Positions 1-26,531 of a DNA stretch of 64,000 nucleotides are shown piece by piece. The stretch spans positions 3,906,001 through 3,970,000 of the forward strand of contig CAVNZM010000006.1 in assembly GCA_963693365.1 (NCBI GenBank). Reading direction: 5' to 3'. A program made the translations under genes and the position numbers. Position 1 is the first letter of the stretch. Each line of letters starts with the position of its first letter. A model generated the notes under the pieces. That model had not been told where the DNA came from and did not search any database. It saw nothing but the letters and a program-made list of their open reading frames with translations. The stretch comes from Amoebidium appalachense (lineage: Eukaryota > Ichthyosporea).

Positions 1-1058
1 TCCCCACCTCCCCCAACCCCCCACCCCCCCGGCCCCTCCCGCCACCCCCCCCCCCCCCCCCTCCCCTTCAACCCTCCCCCCCCCCCCCTCCCCCCCTCCC
101 CCCCGGCCCTCCTCACACACACATACACACACACAAACATGCACACACACACCAAGAAGAAGAACAAATATGCATGCAAACCTATGCTCAGGGACCATAT
201 TTGTTTGTGTTTGTGACCTCATCCTCCCCCCCTCCCCCCCCCTCTCCCCCCTTTTCCTCCAAGCCACCTCTTCTAGATGCCCTTTCCCCCCGTCGGCCTC
301 TCCTCTGGCCAAGCGCAAATGGAAAACACAGCAAAAGCAACCATCATAGAGTGAATTATCCTGCAATGCACCACTAGCACACATCCATCTAAGCAAACAC
401 CAGTACTTACCGTCATCTTAGTGAAATATTATTTTATTATCATGCAATGCACCAATGGCACACGTCCATTTCTAACCAAATATGGCTGATCCCATACAGG
501 GCGTCTAGCCGAGGGTACCCCCCATTCGAAGAAGCTTTTGAGCGACGACCGCAGCAACATTCTCGTTTTTCTGACCGGTAGAACCCCCCCCCCCCCCCCC
601 CCCCCCCCTTCCCCCACCTCCCCCCTTCCCTCCTTCCCCCCCTATGCCCGTTGGGTTCCCTGACGAGGTGAATGGGTCGAACACGGGTACTATGGATGGG
701 TTGCCTTCTTCTCCCTCTTCAAGCCACTACAACTTCATGGCCAGCACCGGGATTTTCATTTGTGTCTTTGCGCTCTGTGGTGCGCACCTCGTTTATCCCC
801 CCCCCCCCCCCCCCCTCCCCCCTCCTCCTCCTCCCCTCCCCCCCCCCCCCCCCCCTTCTTTTACCTGCCTTGGCGCCACAAAACCATCTCTTTCGGACCG
901 GGTACCTGCACAGGCAGTCTTCTGTGCTTGCACGTACACATGCTTACATGATACATCCCCAAAGGTAAGTGGTCCCGGTGTGATCTGTCCTCATATTAAA
1001 CCCACAGCATGAACATGCATCTGTCACGTTGTTCGTTATTTGTGACCAATGGGCACAG
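1..1058. repeat. C-rich intronic DNA of the PIGK gene with CA tracts
   Basis: The window opens in poly(C)-rich sequence (1-110), a short CA tract, then C-rich stretches at 580-640, 798-855 and elsewhere. No earlier PIGK exon is recognisable. A good donor-like sequence (AAAG/GTAAGTGG at 961-969) exists, but the frame it would need contains a TGA. Confidence 0.6.
644..797 (+). mobile_element. Diverged SINE-like copy ending in poly(C)
   Basis: GTTGGGTT..GACGAGGTGAATGGGTCGAACACGGGTAC matches, with differences, the repeat at 2739-2948. The same region carries a B-box-like GGTCGAACAC. The copy runs into poly(C) at 798, as the other members do. Confidence 0.55.
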
Positions 1059-6180
<5,122 letters not shown>

Positions 6181-6481
6181 TACACCCGAAGCGAAAGTTC
6201 CCCGTTTTTGCAACTGTTTGTGAGAAGTCGATTGACCCATCGAAGACATTTTTTTTTTCTAGCACGCGTTTGGAGGGTGTTTAGGGCGTCGGGGCGTGCT
6301 TTTCTTGTCTTTTGTATTCTTGCCGTAGCAGGTATGTAGAAGAAGTTACCTCGCGGTTTAGCCAGTTAGCTCCCCCCCCCCCCCCCCCCCCCCCCCCCCC
6401 TAGTCGGGGTTTTCAGCGGCTCTTGCTCAAAACCTCTGGTTCCAGCCTCCTTCCAGATCATTCGGACACGCGCGCGCGCGT

Positions 6482-6574
<93 letters not shown>

Positions 6575-6606
6575 TATACACACACTCAGATATGATCACA
6601 CAATAT
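6181..6606. other. 3' flank of PIGK with poly(C) and (CA)n
   Basis: Between the PIGK stop and the next repeat: C run 6372-6400 and (CA)n 6485-6570. I see no clear AATAAA signal before them. Confidence 0.6.
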
Positions 6607-7042
6607 CTTGGTACAGGTGTGTTTTTTTTTACCGTTTCTATAGGGGTTTTCAATCCCATGGTGCTGGTTACCTGCCAAAATATAACACCGACATATAGAC
6701 GAGATATATTTATGCAAGGGAGATATACTTATTCTGGCCTGAAAATAACTGTGATAAGTGTAGCCAATGAAATCGGTGGGCGGGCTAACCATATTAGGCT
6801 AAAACTGTTAAATAAGTGTCTTGGTACAGGTGTGTTTTTTTTTTACCGTTTCTATAGGGGGTTTTCAATCCCATGGTGCTGGTCACCTGCCAAAATATAA
6901 CACCGAGATATAGACGAGATATATTTATGCAAGGGAGATATACTTATTCTGGCCTGAAAATAACTGTGATAAGTGTAGCGGCTGTGTAGCCAATGAAATC
7001 GGTGAGCGGGCTAACCATATTAGGCTAAAACTGTTAAATAAT
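6607..7042 (+). repeat. Direct tandem duplication, 213-bp unit, two copies
   Basis: Both copies start CTTGGTACAGGTGTG (6607 and 6820) and end near AAAACTGTTAAATAA. They are nearly identical. The second copy carries an extra 11 bp (around 6977-6987) that itself repeats GTGTAGC. Neither copy codes. Position: intergenic, upstream of TBC1D13. Confidence 0.92.
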
Positions 7043-7461
7043 CGGCGCCTTTTCTACTTTTCTAAGTTTTCTTTGCTGGCTTGCAACCGGCGGAGTTCGG
7101 ACAAGAACCAGCAAGCATAATTAGTTCAAATTTTAGATACTGTAGCGAGTTGTGGTTTGGTGGTAGTACCTAAGCTCGCCCGGCTGCTTCTTATTAACAT
7201 AACTGTGGCCGTGCCCTGTCATTAGTGGAGCTCAGAGGCTTTTGCATGGTCCAAGTTGGCAGGCTGCACCTCGATGAAAACCGAAACGAAATTTCTGACT
7301 GGTTCATTGGATGGGGTGTAGAGACTACAAGTGTGTGTGTAGCTAGCAGTTCTGTCTTACTGCCTGTAGAGTGAAATTAAGCACTAGCGACACTTGACCG
7401 TGACTACTTCTGCTGGTTTTCTGGGTTGTTCCTGTGCCGGGGACGGCCCCATCGAGGAAGG
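7043..7461 (+). promoter_or_regulatory. Upstream region of TBC1D13, no motif assigned
   Basis: Unique sequence free of homopolymers between the tandem repeat and the start ATG. It probably holds the promoter and 5' UTR, but I see no convincing TATA or initiator. Confidence 0.4.
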
Positions 7462-17564
<10,103 letters not shown>

Positions 17565-18388
17565 ACAAGAGGTTGTGTGGTGGGTTAGGAATAGGGTGGG
17601 CGGGTGGGTTGGGATGGGGGTGCTTGGGGAAGGAGAGAATGGGGGAGGGGGAGGGGGGGGGGGGGGGGGGAGGGTGAGGGAAGGGGGGGGGCGGGGAGGG
17701 GGGAGGGAAGAGGGAGGGGGTAAAACGTTGAATGAGAGAGTTGGTAAAGGTCTGTAGGAGGTCTAAGCGTGGAAACCCCGTGGAGGGGCGGGGGAAAGGC
17801 TCTAAGAAGGGGTTTAGAAGTTCAAAATGATGGGCGAGAAAAATGTATGTCTGGATTTTGTGGAAGGGGAACGACGGTGAATGACAAGAGAGTTGGTGAA
17901 GGTGCGTGGGAAGCCTATGGTTAGTAGAGGAAGAAGGGGTGGGTAGGGGATGAGGAGGGGGGAGGGGGGGGGGGGGGGCGGGAAGGGGGCTCCAGGCGGG
18001 AGGGGGGGGGGGGAGGGGGGGAGGGGAGGGAGGGGGGGGGGGGGGGGGGGGAGATAAAATCGAATGATGGACGGGTTTGAGATTAAGTACTTGCGCAGGA
18101 TTTGGAATTAGCACTGGGTATGGTGATACGCGGATACAGAACTATATTGGTGAATGAATACATGGATACATGGGCACATATAATTCGTAGTAGCTCCCAT
18201 CTTGGGCCTAGTTCAGAAAACTTTCGATTGGTTAAGTAGTATGTGGGTAGGTGGGTAGAATGGGGTAAGGGAATATCTTTCACTGCTTGACATGTAAGAA
18301 GACACGAAGGTTCAACAGTGTAAATAAAGTTCAATGATGCAGCCGATGTTTGGTGGTCGGCAGTGTCAGTGAACAAGATTGCCTCCCC

Positions 18389-18419
<31 letters not shown>

Positions 18420-18488
18420 ACACACACCACCACCACCACCACCACGCGCGCGCGCGCACACACACACACACGCAGTGTGCAGTGTGTA
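17565..18488. other. G-rich intergenic DNA downstream of TBC1D13, no gene seen
   Basis: G-rich with runs at 17650-17670, 17958-17980 and 18002-18051; C run 18385-18405 followed by CA, ACC and CG repeats. Open frames here are low-complexity only. Confidence 0.6.
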
Positions 18489-18524
18489 GTGTGGTGACAT
18501 ACATGCAGTGATCATGACTGGTCC

Positions 18525-19078
18525 GGATCCCAGGCTACGTTCACACTGGGCGGATATGATAGGCCAGGGATATTTGCAAGATTCCCGGGATAGGCCGAAA
18601 TCGATACCCCGGTGTTCACATTGGAGGCGCAAATATGCCAGGTCGGATGCCATATGTCAGCGCCGTGCGCTGGGTAAGCCTATGTAAAAAAATCCCGCAT
18701 CTCCACAGGATATTTAGGGGTCCTCGGGATATGGGATATGTCCGGATATTTAGGCAGTTTTGGGATAGTTCCAAATGATATTTAGGGACGGGCGGGATTT
18801 CCAATCTATCCATAGGGGGTGGATATATCCCGGTCGAGCGCTCAGGATAGATTTGGGTATCCCGTGGGTTTAGGGATATACTATATATGTTTGTGGCCAG
18901 GGATATCACAGGGGGTTTACGCTGTTTACTCGAGGCAAAGAACAAATAGGCTAAGATCAAGGTTGTGAACGAGAGCAAAGTCAGGCTGATAAAAAGTCAT
19001 GTATATGTAGTAGAAGATAAGTAGTCGACGTGAGCAAGGATAAAATTTCATTGTGGTGGCAAGACCGTCCCGTGCCTT

Positions 19079-19120
<42 letters not shown>

Positions 19121-19183
19121 AGCCTTTGGCCTTCTGGTTCGTGCACACATACTCTTTTTCATGCATGCATACAAGTTATTCCT

Positions 19184-19222
<39 letters not shown>

Positions 19223-19337
19223 CCCCGCCCTCAATCAAGTCGGGGCCGGCCACACGTGCACTGCAGACTTGTCACGACTCACACGTACGTAATGGTGCAT
19301 ATGATCCATATGCATATCCTTTTTATGCATGCATGCA

Positions 19338-19392
<55 letters not shown>

Positions 19393-19406
19393 ACCCACCC
19401 ACCCAC

Positions 19407-19500
<94 letters not shown>

Positions 19501-20256
19501 CACACACACACACACACGCACACGTGATACTTAGGCCTGAGTCTTCGAAATATTATGGATACCTGCCCGCCGGGCTAAGTTTAGCACCGGATATTAGCCC
19601 GGATATTTAGGCTTCAGCGAGAGAAAAATGATATTTCTCGGGATAGATAGGGGCCCAAGGGATAGATGAACTTGATATTTAGGTCCATTTTTCGGGATTT
19701 TCCGGGATATGATCTATGATATTTAGGTAGGTTTTGTGATAGATCGGGAGAAAAGCAATATGATATTTAGGTAGTTTTTTGGGATAGATTTACATAGGCT
19801 TAGCGCTGAGCCGCGTTGGCGGCGGGTCGAAGAGCAAAACGCTCAAAAAAACTTCTTTGCGTCGTCACTACAACAAATTTTTTTTTTGACTTATGCAAAA
19901 TAAATTTTCTACAGCGGTTTATTTAATAATAAATGTTTTTTCTGAACTTTTTATGTATATTTTTATAATTATAAAGTAAGACTACTAACAAAGTGCCGGC
20001 GCGGCAAATATCCCACTTGCACATAAAATTTAGATATGTTGTTGCTTCGATTTGCTTATTGGCTCGGCTCAGCCAAGTGCCCACTGGACACGATCATCAG
20101 AAACGTACACATACCATGGCATGCACTGCCTCTCTACGAACAAAATCCAAATAAACACACCGCACGAAGAAAACCCCTCTACCCTATCCTCCCCCTCCAC
20201 TACCCTCAATGCGTGGGCGTGTGTTTGTGTACGTGTGTGTGGGTGTGTGTGTGTGC

Positions 20257-20308
<52 letters not shown>

Positions 20309-20776
20309 GTGTGTGTGTGTGTACATGTATGTGTGCATGTGTGGGTGTGTGTCTGTGGGTGTGTGTGTGCCGTAGCCAATCAGCAAGAGACTAGCTAAAG
20401 ACGGGGAAATGCAACACAGCGCGGGCGGGTGGGTGGGGCTAAGTAGGGGCCGACGGGGAAACAAAGCTAAGACGAGTAGAACGAGTCGCCGCCTATATAC
20501 CATAGTCGGCTCCCTAGTGGCCACTGATTGTTGGAACCCTATTCCAACCAATCAGTTGGCCTAAATACATCTCTAAATAGAGCTTGATGAATCAAGCGAA
20601 GTATAGACCTACCCCCAATCCCCCGGCTAATTATATCCCGACTGGCATATTTAATTTAACAAAAGAGGAAATTCGTCTTAGCATATCCTGCCAGTGTGAA
20701 CAGCGATTTGGGGTATTTGTATTTGTTACCATATATGGCAAGTGCCATATCATATCCCGCCAGTGTGAACGCGGCC
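18525..20776. mobile_element. Transposon-like insertion of about 2.25 kb with terminal inverted repeats
   Basis: The right-hand duplicate at 21351-21440 reads straight through from ACTGGTCC to CAGACATG, an empty-site paralogue. Ends are imperfect inverted repeats of about 30 bp: AGGCTACGTTCACACTGGGC near 18534 versus the reverse complement of GCCAGTGTGAACGCGGCC near 20757. Sub-terminal GATATTTAGG-type motifs recur at 18560-18920 and 19570-19790. No transposase frame is visible, so it is non-autonomous if it is a DNA transposon. Target duplication is unclear. The interior includes poly(C) runs (19083-19120, 19186-19219, 19339-19392), (CA)n 19408-19496 and (GT)n 20217-20370. Confidence 0.7.
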
Positions 20777-20817
20777 CCAGACATGTGGTACTCGGCGACT
20801 TCCAAGGATGAAACAAA

Positions 20818-20856
<39 letters not shown>

Positions 20857-20880
20857 ATGCATATGAAGCACAGCACCTAA

Positions 20881-21165
20881 GGGTTGGGATCAGACAGGTT
20901 TAGACACACAAAAAAGGATGGGATATACACAGGGCCGAGACAAAGAAAAGAATGGGGATATTCACAGGCTGAGGTAAAAGATGGGATACACACAGGTCGG
21001 AATACACGAAAGAATGGAGATAAACACAGGTGGAGATACACGAAAGAATGGGGACATACACAGGACGTGGAGATAAAAGAATGAATGGGGAGATAGAACA
21101 AAGAATGGGGAGATAAAAGAAAGGATGGGGATATACACAGGTTGGAATACACGAACTCCAGCAGC
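20881..21165 (+). repeat. Minisatellite of GGGGATATACACAGG-type units
   Basis: Imperfect units of about 24-30 bp combining GAATGGGGATATACACAGG and TGGAGATACACGAAA. The related array 21476-21770 lies in the second duplicate. Confidence 0.8.
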
Positions 21166-21305
21166 AAAGGGTGCCCGCCCATGTCACAAATTGGAGTGCT
21201 AATTAGGAGTCCTTGCAAATTACACCCACACCCACACACCCACCCAGTCACCCAGCCACCTACACACACCCACCCACCCACCCACCCACCCACACACACA
21301 CCGTG

Positions 21306-21346
<41 letters not shown>

Positions 21347-21925
21347 CACAGTGTGGTTACATACATGCAGTGATCATGACTGGTCCCAGACATGTGGTAC
21401 TCGGCGACTTCCGAGGATGAAAAAAATGTCCCCCCCCCCCCCCCCCCAATGGGCCAGCACAGCACCTAAGGATTGGGATCAGACAGGTTTAGACACACAA
21501 AAAAGGATGGGTATACACAGGGCCAAGACAAAGAAAAGAATGGGGATATTCACAGGCTGAGATAAAAGATGGGATATACACAGGTCGGAATACACGAAAG
21601 AATGGAGATATACACAGGACCTGTGGAGATCCACGAAAGAATGGAGATATACACAGGTGGAGATACACGAAAGAATGGGGATATACACAGGTGGAGATAA
21701 AAGAATGAATGGGGAGATAGAACAAAGAATGGGGAGATAAAAGCAAGGATGGGGATATACACAGGTTGGAATACACGAACTCCAGCAGCAAAGGGTGCCC
21801 GCCCATGTCACAAATTGGAGTGCTATTTAGGAGGCCTTGCAAATTACACCCACACCCACACACCCACACACCCAGCCACCCACCCACACCCATACCCACA
21901 CCCACACCCACACAGTGTATGCTGA

Positions 21926-23115
<1,190 letters not shown>

Positions 23116-23176
23116 TAGCTGCGCGTGACTAGACATACATGTGCCACTGTGTGTATGTGTATGTGTGCGTGCGTGC

Positions 23177-23213
<37 letters not shown>

Positions 23214-23218
23214 ACAGA

Positions 23219-23292
<74 letters not shown>

Positions 23293-23478
23293 CTTTGCTC
23301 GTGTGTGTGTATGCACCACAGTGCCCGCATGCGCGCGCATGTGCGTGTGTGCGTGAGCGCTACTGTGGATGTATGGATGTGTTTTTTCAGCCTGATTGAT
23401 TCGTTGGCTAATAGATAGTAGGCGTGTCGTAGGAGGGAATTGGTGGTGGTGGTGGTGGGGGGGGGGGGGGGGGGGGGG

Positions 23479-23510
<32 letters not shown>

Positions 23511-23663
23511 TAAGGGGGAGGGAGGGAGGGGGGTGAGGATGTCACGAATGCTGCCTATATGCATTGTTGCAAGGAATCCGAAAATTCGTTGCGAAGCGCA
23601 GCAGATCTGACAGAGTCAAACGCCCCGGCATGTGACACTGTGTGTGTGTGTGTGTGTGTGTGT

Positions 23664-23743
<80 letters not shown>

Positions 23744-23744
23744 C

Positions 23745-23793
<49 letters not shown>

Positions 23794-23837
23794 ATCATGA
23801 TGTGTGTATATGTGCGTGTCTGTCTATGTGTGTGTGT

Positions 23838-23881
<44 letters not shown>
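23116..23881. repeat. (GT)n tracts and poly(G)
   Basis: (GT)n 23150-23290, poly(G) 23458-23511 preceded by (TGG)n, (GT)n 23638-23790, and a G run 23838-23881. Short CACGGTGTG or CACAGTGTG spacers recur between GT tracts here and at 22065, 22215 and 22925. Confidence 0.88.
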
Positions 23882-23883
<2 letters not shown>

Positions 23884-25174
23884 TGAAGCCGGCGGGGGAG
23901 AGGGAATTTATCATCGGTTATGTTGCTACCCTTTTACCCACGCATCTTCACCCTGACGGGCACAGAAAAAACAAAAAAGGGCTTGGGGAAATTAACGAAT
24001 CAAAGGCGCACATTGGTTGTTATTAAGGCGGGCTCGATCGCCATTTATCTGTACCCTTGTATGCAATCAGTGAGAGTATGTGATCTAGAAACTTAGCAAA
24101 TAATACAACAATGAGTATTTTATGCAAGCATAAAGGCGTGCACGTATTGCTTGTTGTTTGCGTTGTGAAGACTCGGGCAGCAAGGCTGAACTTCTGCTAG
24201 TGTTTCCTTCGATTTGGTTTTCTTTGAGTGGGTGCACAGGTGACTCGATTTTATTTGAATAGAATAGATTCAGCTAGGCAAGATACACCATTCAGAAGTC
24301 TTCAATATAGATACACCAATCATATTGCAGATTGATACAGGGTTGGGCTGGGGTTGGCCAGCTTAACTGTATTGTCCTTTGGCCAATCGTAACGGACAGT
24401 TTCTTAATCGTAACGGGGGGGCTCTTGAGATCTGCAAGCCCAGGTAAAAACGCCCTCCAATCACAAAACTCAAAATACGCGTTTTTACAAATTAAGTATC
24501 ACAAAATTACAAGCCCTGAATACTTGTCGGGGTTCGATATTGCTCTTGAGATACGCTGTAGATATGTTCTTGAACAGAAATAATGAAAAAATTAGGTACA
24601 GTCAGATTAGGGGGCCTTAAAGCGTTTCAAATGCTATACATCTGGTACGAAAGCTGTTACGACGGCACCCTAACCTTATTCGTATCGGGGTCTTTCGTTA
24701 ATCGTAATTACGACGAATTTTTTTCGTAATCCCCCCCTGGATTGATATAGCTTTGAATTTGAAAGTTAGCAGTTTACTATATTTAGGCATTATTTGCTTT
24801 TTTGCATGCCATGATCGCCATCTCGTCTACACGCCCGCTGACGCACTGCTATGCTTGCATAAAAGTGTTATATCGACACAAATACTGTACACAATTCTGT
24901 ATCTGAACAATAAATTCCCCTTCTGATGGTTGTGCGACCCACGGAGGCCCCAAATATCAACTGCGGCCAAGATATCTATCCAAGCCTTTCTCCCCCGGGA
25001 TGTGTCGATATCTTCCCAAACAAACCTCAACGGTCATGTTTCAAAAGATTCGGGCAGGTGATATGGCACCGGATAACGCTCATTTTCCAAAATAAGTTGA
25101 GAAAAAGTATATATAGCAGAATTAATATATATATAAGGCCTATAGAAACGTCTCATATTTGCACATGTAGGGCG
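23882..25174. other. AT-rich intergenic DNA, no gene recognised
   Basis: Unique-looking AT-rich sequence without microsatellites. A small dyad, GTTACGACGAATTTTTTTCGTAATC, lies near 24705. Frames at 24332-24583 and 24926-25180 resemble nothing I know. Confidence 0.5.
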
Positions 25175-25680
25175 TTCTAGCCCGTGTAGGTTTTGAATAG
25201 CTTGAAGTACTGATCATTAATTCGCTTTTTGGGAGCTTTGGCAGGATACATTTCTCCTGCTGTACGTATGGATACCACAGCTAGTAGATAAGTCTGTATG
25301 GTGCTCTGATGTTGATATTGCCTGGGAAGTTGTGCAGTGGCGTTGTATTCTTGTTTCCATCGCCGCTGGTGCCACTTTTGTGCTGAACTTTTTAATCGAA
25401 AGCATGTTGATAGGTGTGAGTTTTTATGTCGCGTTTTACCTCTTTCCCTACGTCTACGGGTGTACACGTCTGCTACGCTGGCTGGCAATGTGAACACTTT
25501 AGACTTTTTGTTGAATTCTGTTGGTCGTCACATTGAGTATTTATATGATTTTCACACAGTGTTCAGGTATCTCAGTATGCACTTGTTACTGGATAACTCG
25601 TGAAGTTTTTATAGTCTTCTCAGTATGCCGTGCATACTCGCATATCTTTCCGTCGAATAAATTCAGTCAAAATAAAAAAA
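25175..25680 (+). mobile_element. 5'-truncated LINE 3' end (non-LTR retrotransposon fragment)
   Basis: About 80-90% like the minus-strand copy at 41905-42430. Both contain the coding remnant CHFCAELFNRKHVDRC (CX2CX7HX3C), a zinc knuckle typical of the C-terminus of non-LTR reverse transcriptases, then a shared 3' UTR ending AATAAATTCAGTCAAAATAAAAAAAGG. Frames are disrupted. Confidence 0.8.
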
Positions 25681-25752
25681 GGTTTTGAAGATAGTGGGGG
25701 TTTAGGAAAAAGCAGTAACTGGGGTGTTCCTAATGCACAGCAAGATCGTTAG

Positions 25753-26325
25753 CCAATCCGATCGCGTTTTCATAACGCCCAGGGCCCCAGCCGCGCCCCT
25801 CCGCTGAGAGAGCTTGTGTCTGCCAGCGTCATACTAGAGCCCAAAAAAATATTTGCAAAATAATAAATAGTTAGCATATACGAAACTATAACTTACAATG
25901 TATTACAGGCAGGCCTCGCTCAAGGGCTAGCTGCTAAAGGCTTCGGAACTCTCTTGTGAGGTAAATGGCGGGCCAAAGAGAAAGATATGAGCCAATCATT
26001 GCGCTCTGGCATGATGCTTCCCCCAAAAGAATGGAATGCGAAACTTATACATCGGCTCCACTTTGATTGGCTATAATTCAAACACTTAAAATGTAATTAT
26101 ACATTTTGATTGGTTCGCGTTCATTGTTTTATTTCAGATGCAATCTAAATTGCAGTGATGTAAGAGCGTTCTGATTGGCTTATGCCCTGGAAAAAAGCAA
26201 TTTTTTGACAAATCACGGGGTTCTCGGCTTTCTGGTAATGTAACAGCCTGATATAGAACTAATTGAATCTTTACAAACCCCAACCACTTGCAACCACTGA
26301 ATAATTTGGCTGATGAATAACCAAT
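25753..26325 (+). promoter_or_regulatory. Six CCAAT boxes upstream of the SulP gene
   Basis: CCAAT at 25753, 25992 and 26321; reverse complement ATTGG at 26066, 26109 and 26174. Together they occupy 573 bp ending about 205 bp before the ATG. CCAAT is the NF-Y/HAP site in opisthokonts; binding here is inference. Confidence 0.5.
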
Positions 26326-26531
26326 CGGATATGTTGGATCCACCCGCCAAAACATTAGTGCGACGATTAAATAGCGAAGTCGCGCTCAAAGGAGCTCAGT
26401 TGTGTCATGTGTTTCCGTGAGGTCGCTCTTTCGTACATGCAATATCTGGCTTGATCCGCCTCAAGCGATATTTTCGCGCGGCATTTATTAGCTTATATTC
26501 GTTGTGCATAGTACTTTTTTTTCACGGCAAC

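Larger units (their letters stand above)
18489..21925. repeat. Tandem duplication of about 600 bp; left copy split by an insertion
   Basis: Left copy: 18489-18524 plus 20777-21350. Right copy: 21351 to about 21925. Shared landmarks are TACATGCAGTGATCATGACTGG, ATGTGGTACTCGGCGACTTCC, a poly(C) tract, CACAGCACCTAAGG, a minisatellite and CTCCAGCAGCAAAGGGTGCCC. Copies differ at few positions outside microsatellites. Confidence 0.88.

Noticed and set aside
900-968. Possible earlier PIGK exon with donor AAAG/GTAAGTGG
   Set aside because: The frame needed to join the exon at 1059 contains TGA, and no family sequence is recognisable.
20881-21165. CRISPR-like array
   Set aside because: Units are imperfect, lack unique spacers and lie in eukaryotic DNA; it is a minisatellite inside a tandem duplication.
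24332-25180. Small frames in AT-rich DNA
   Set aside because: No similarity, no splice context and no codon bias that I can see.
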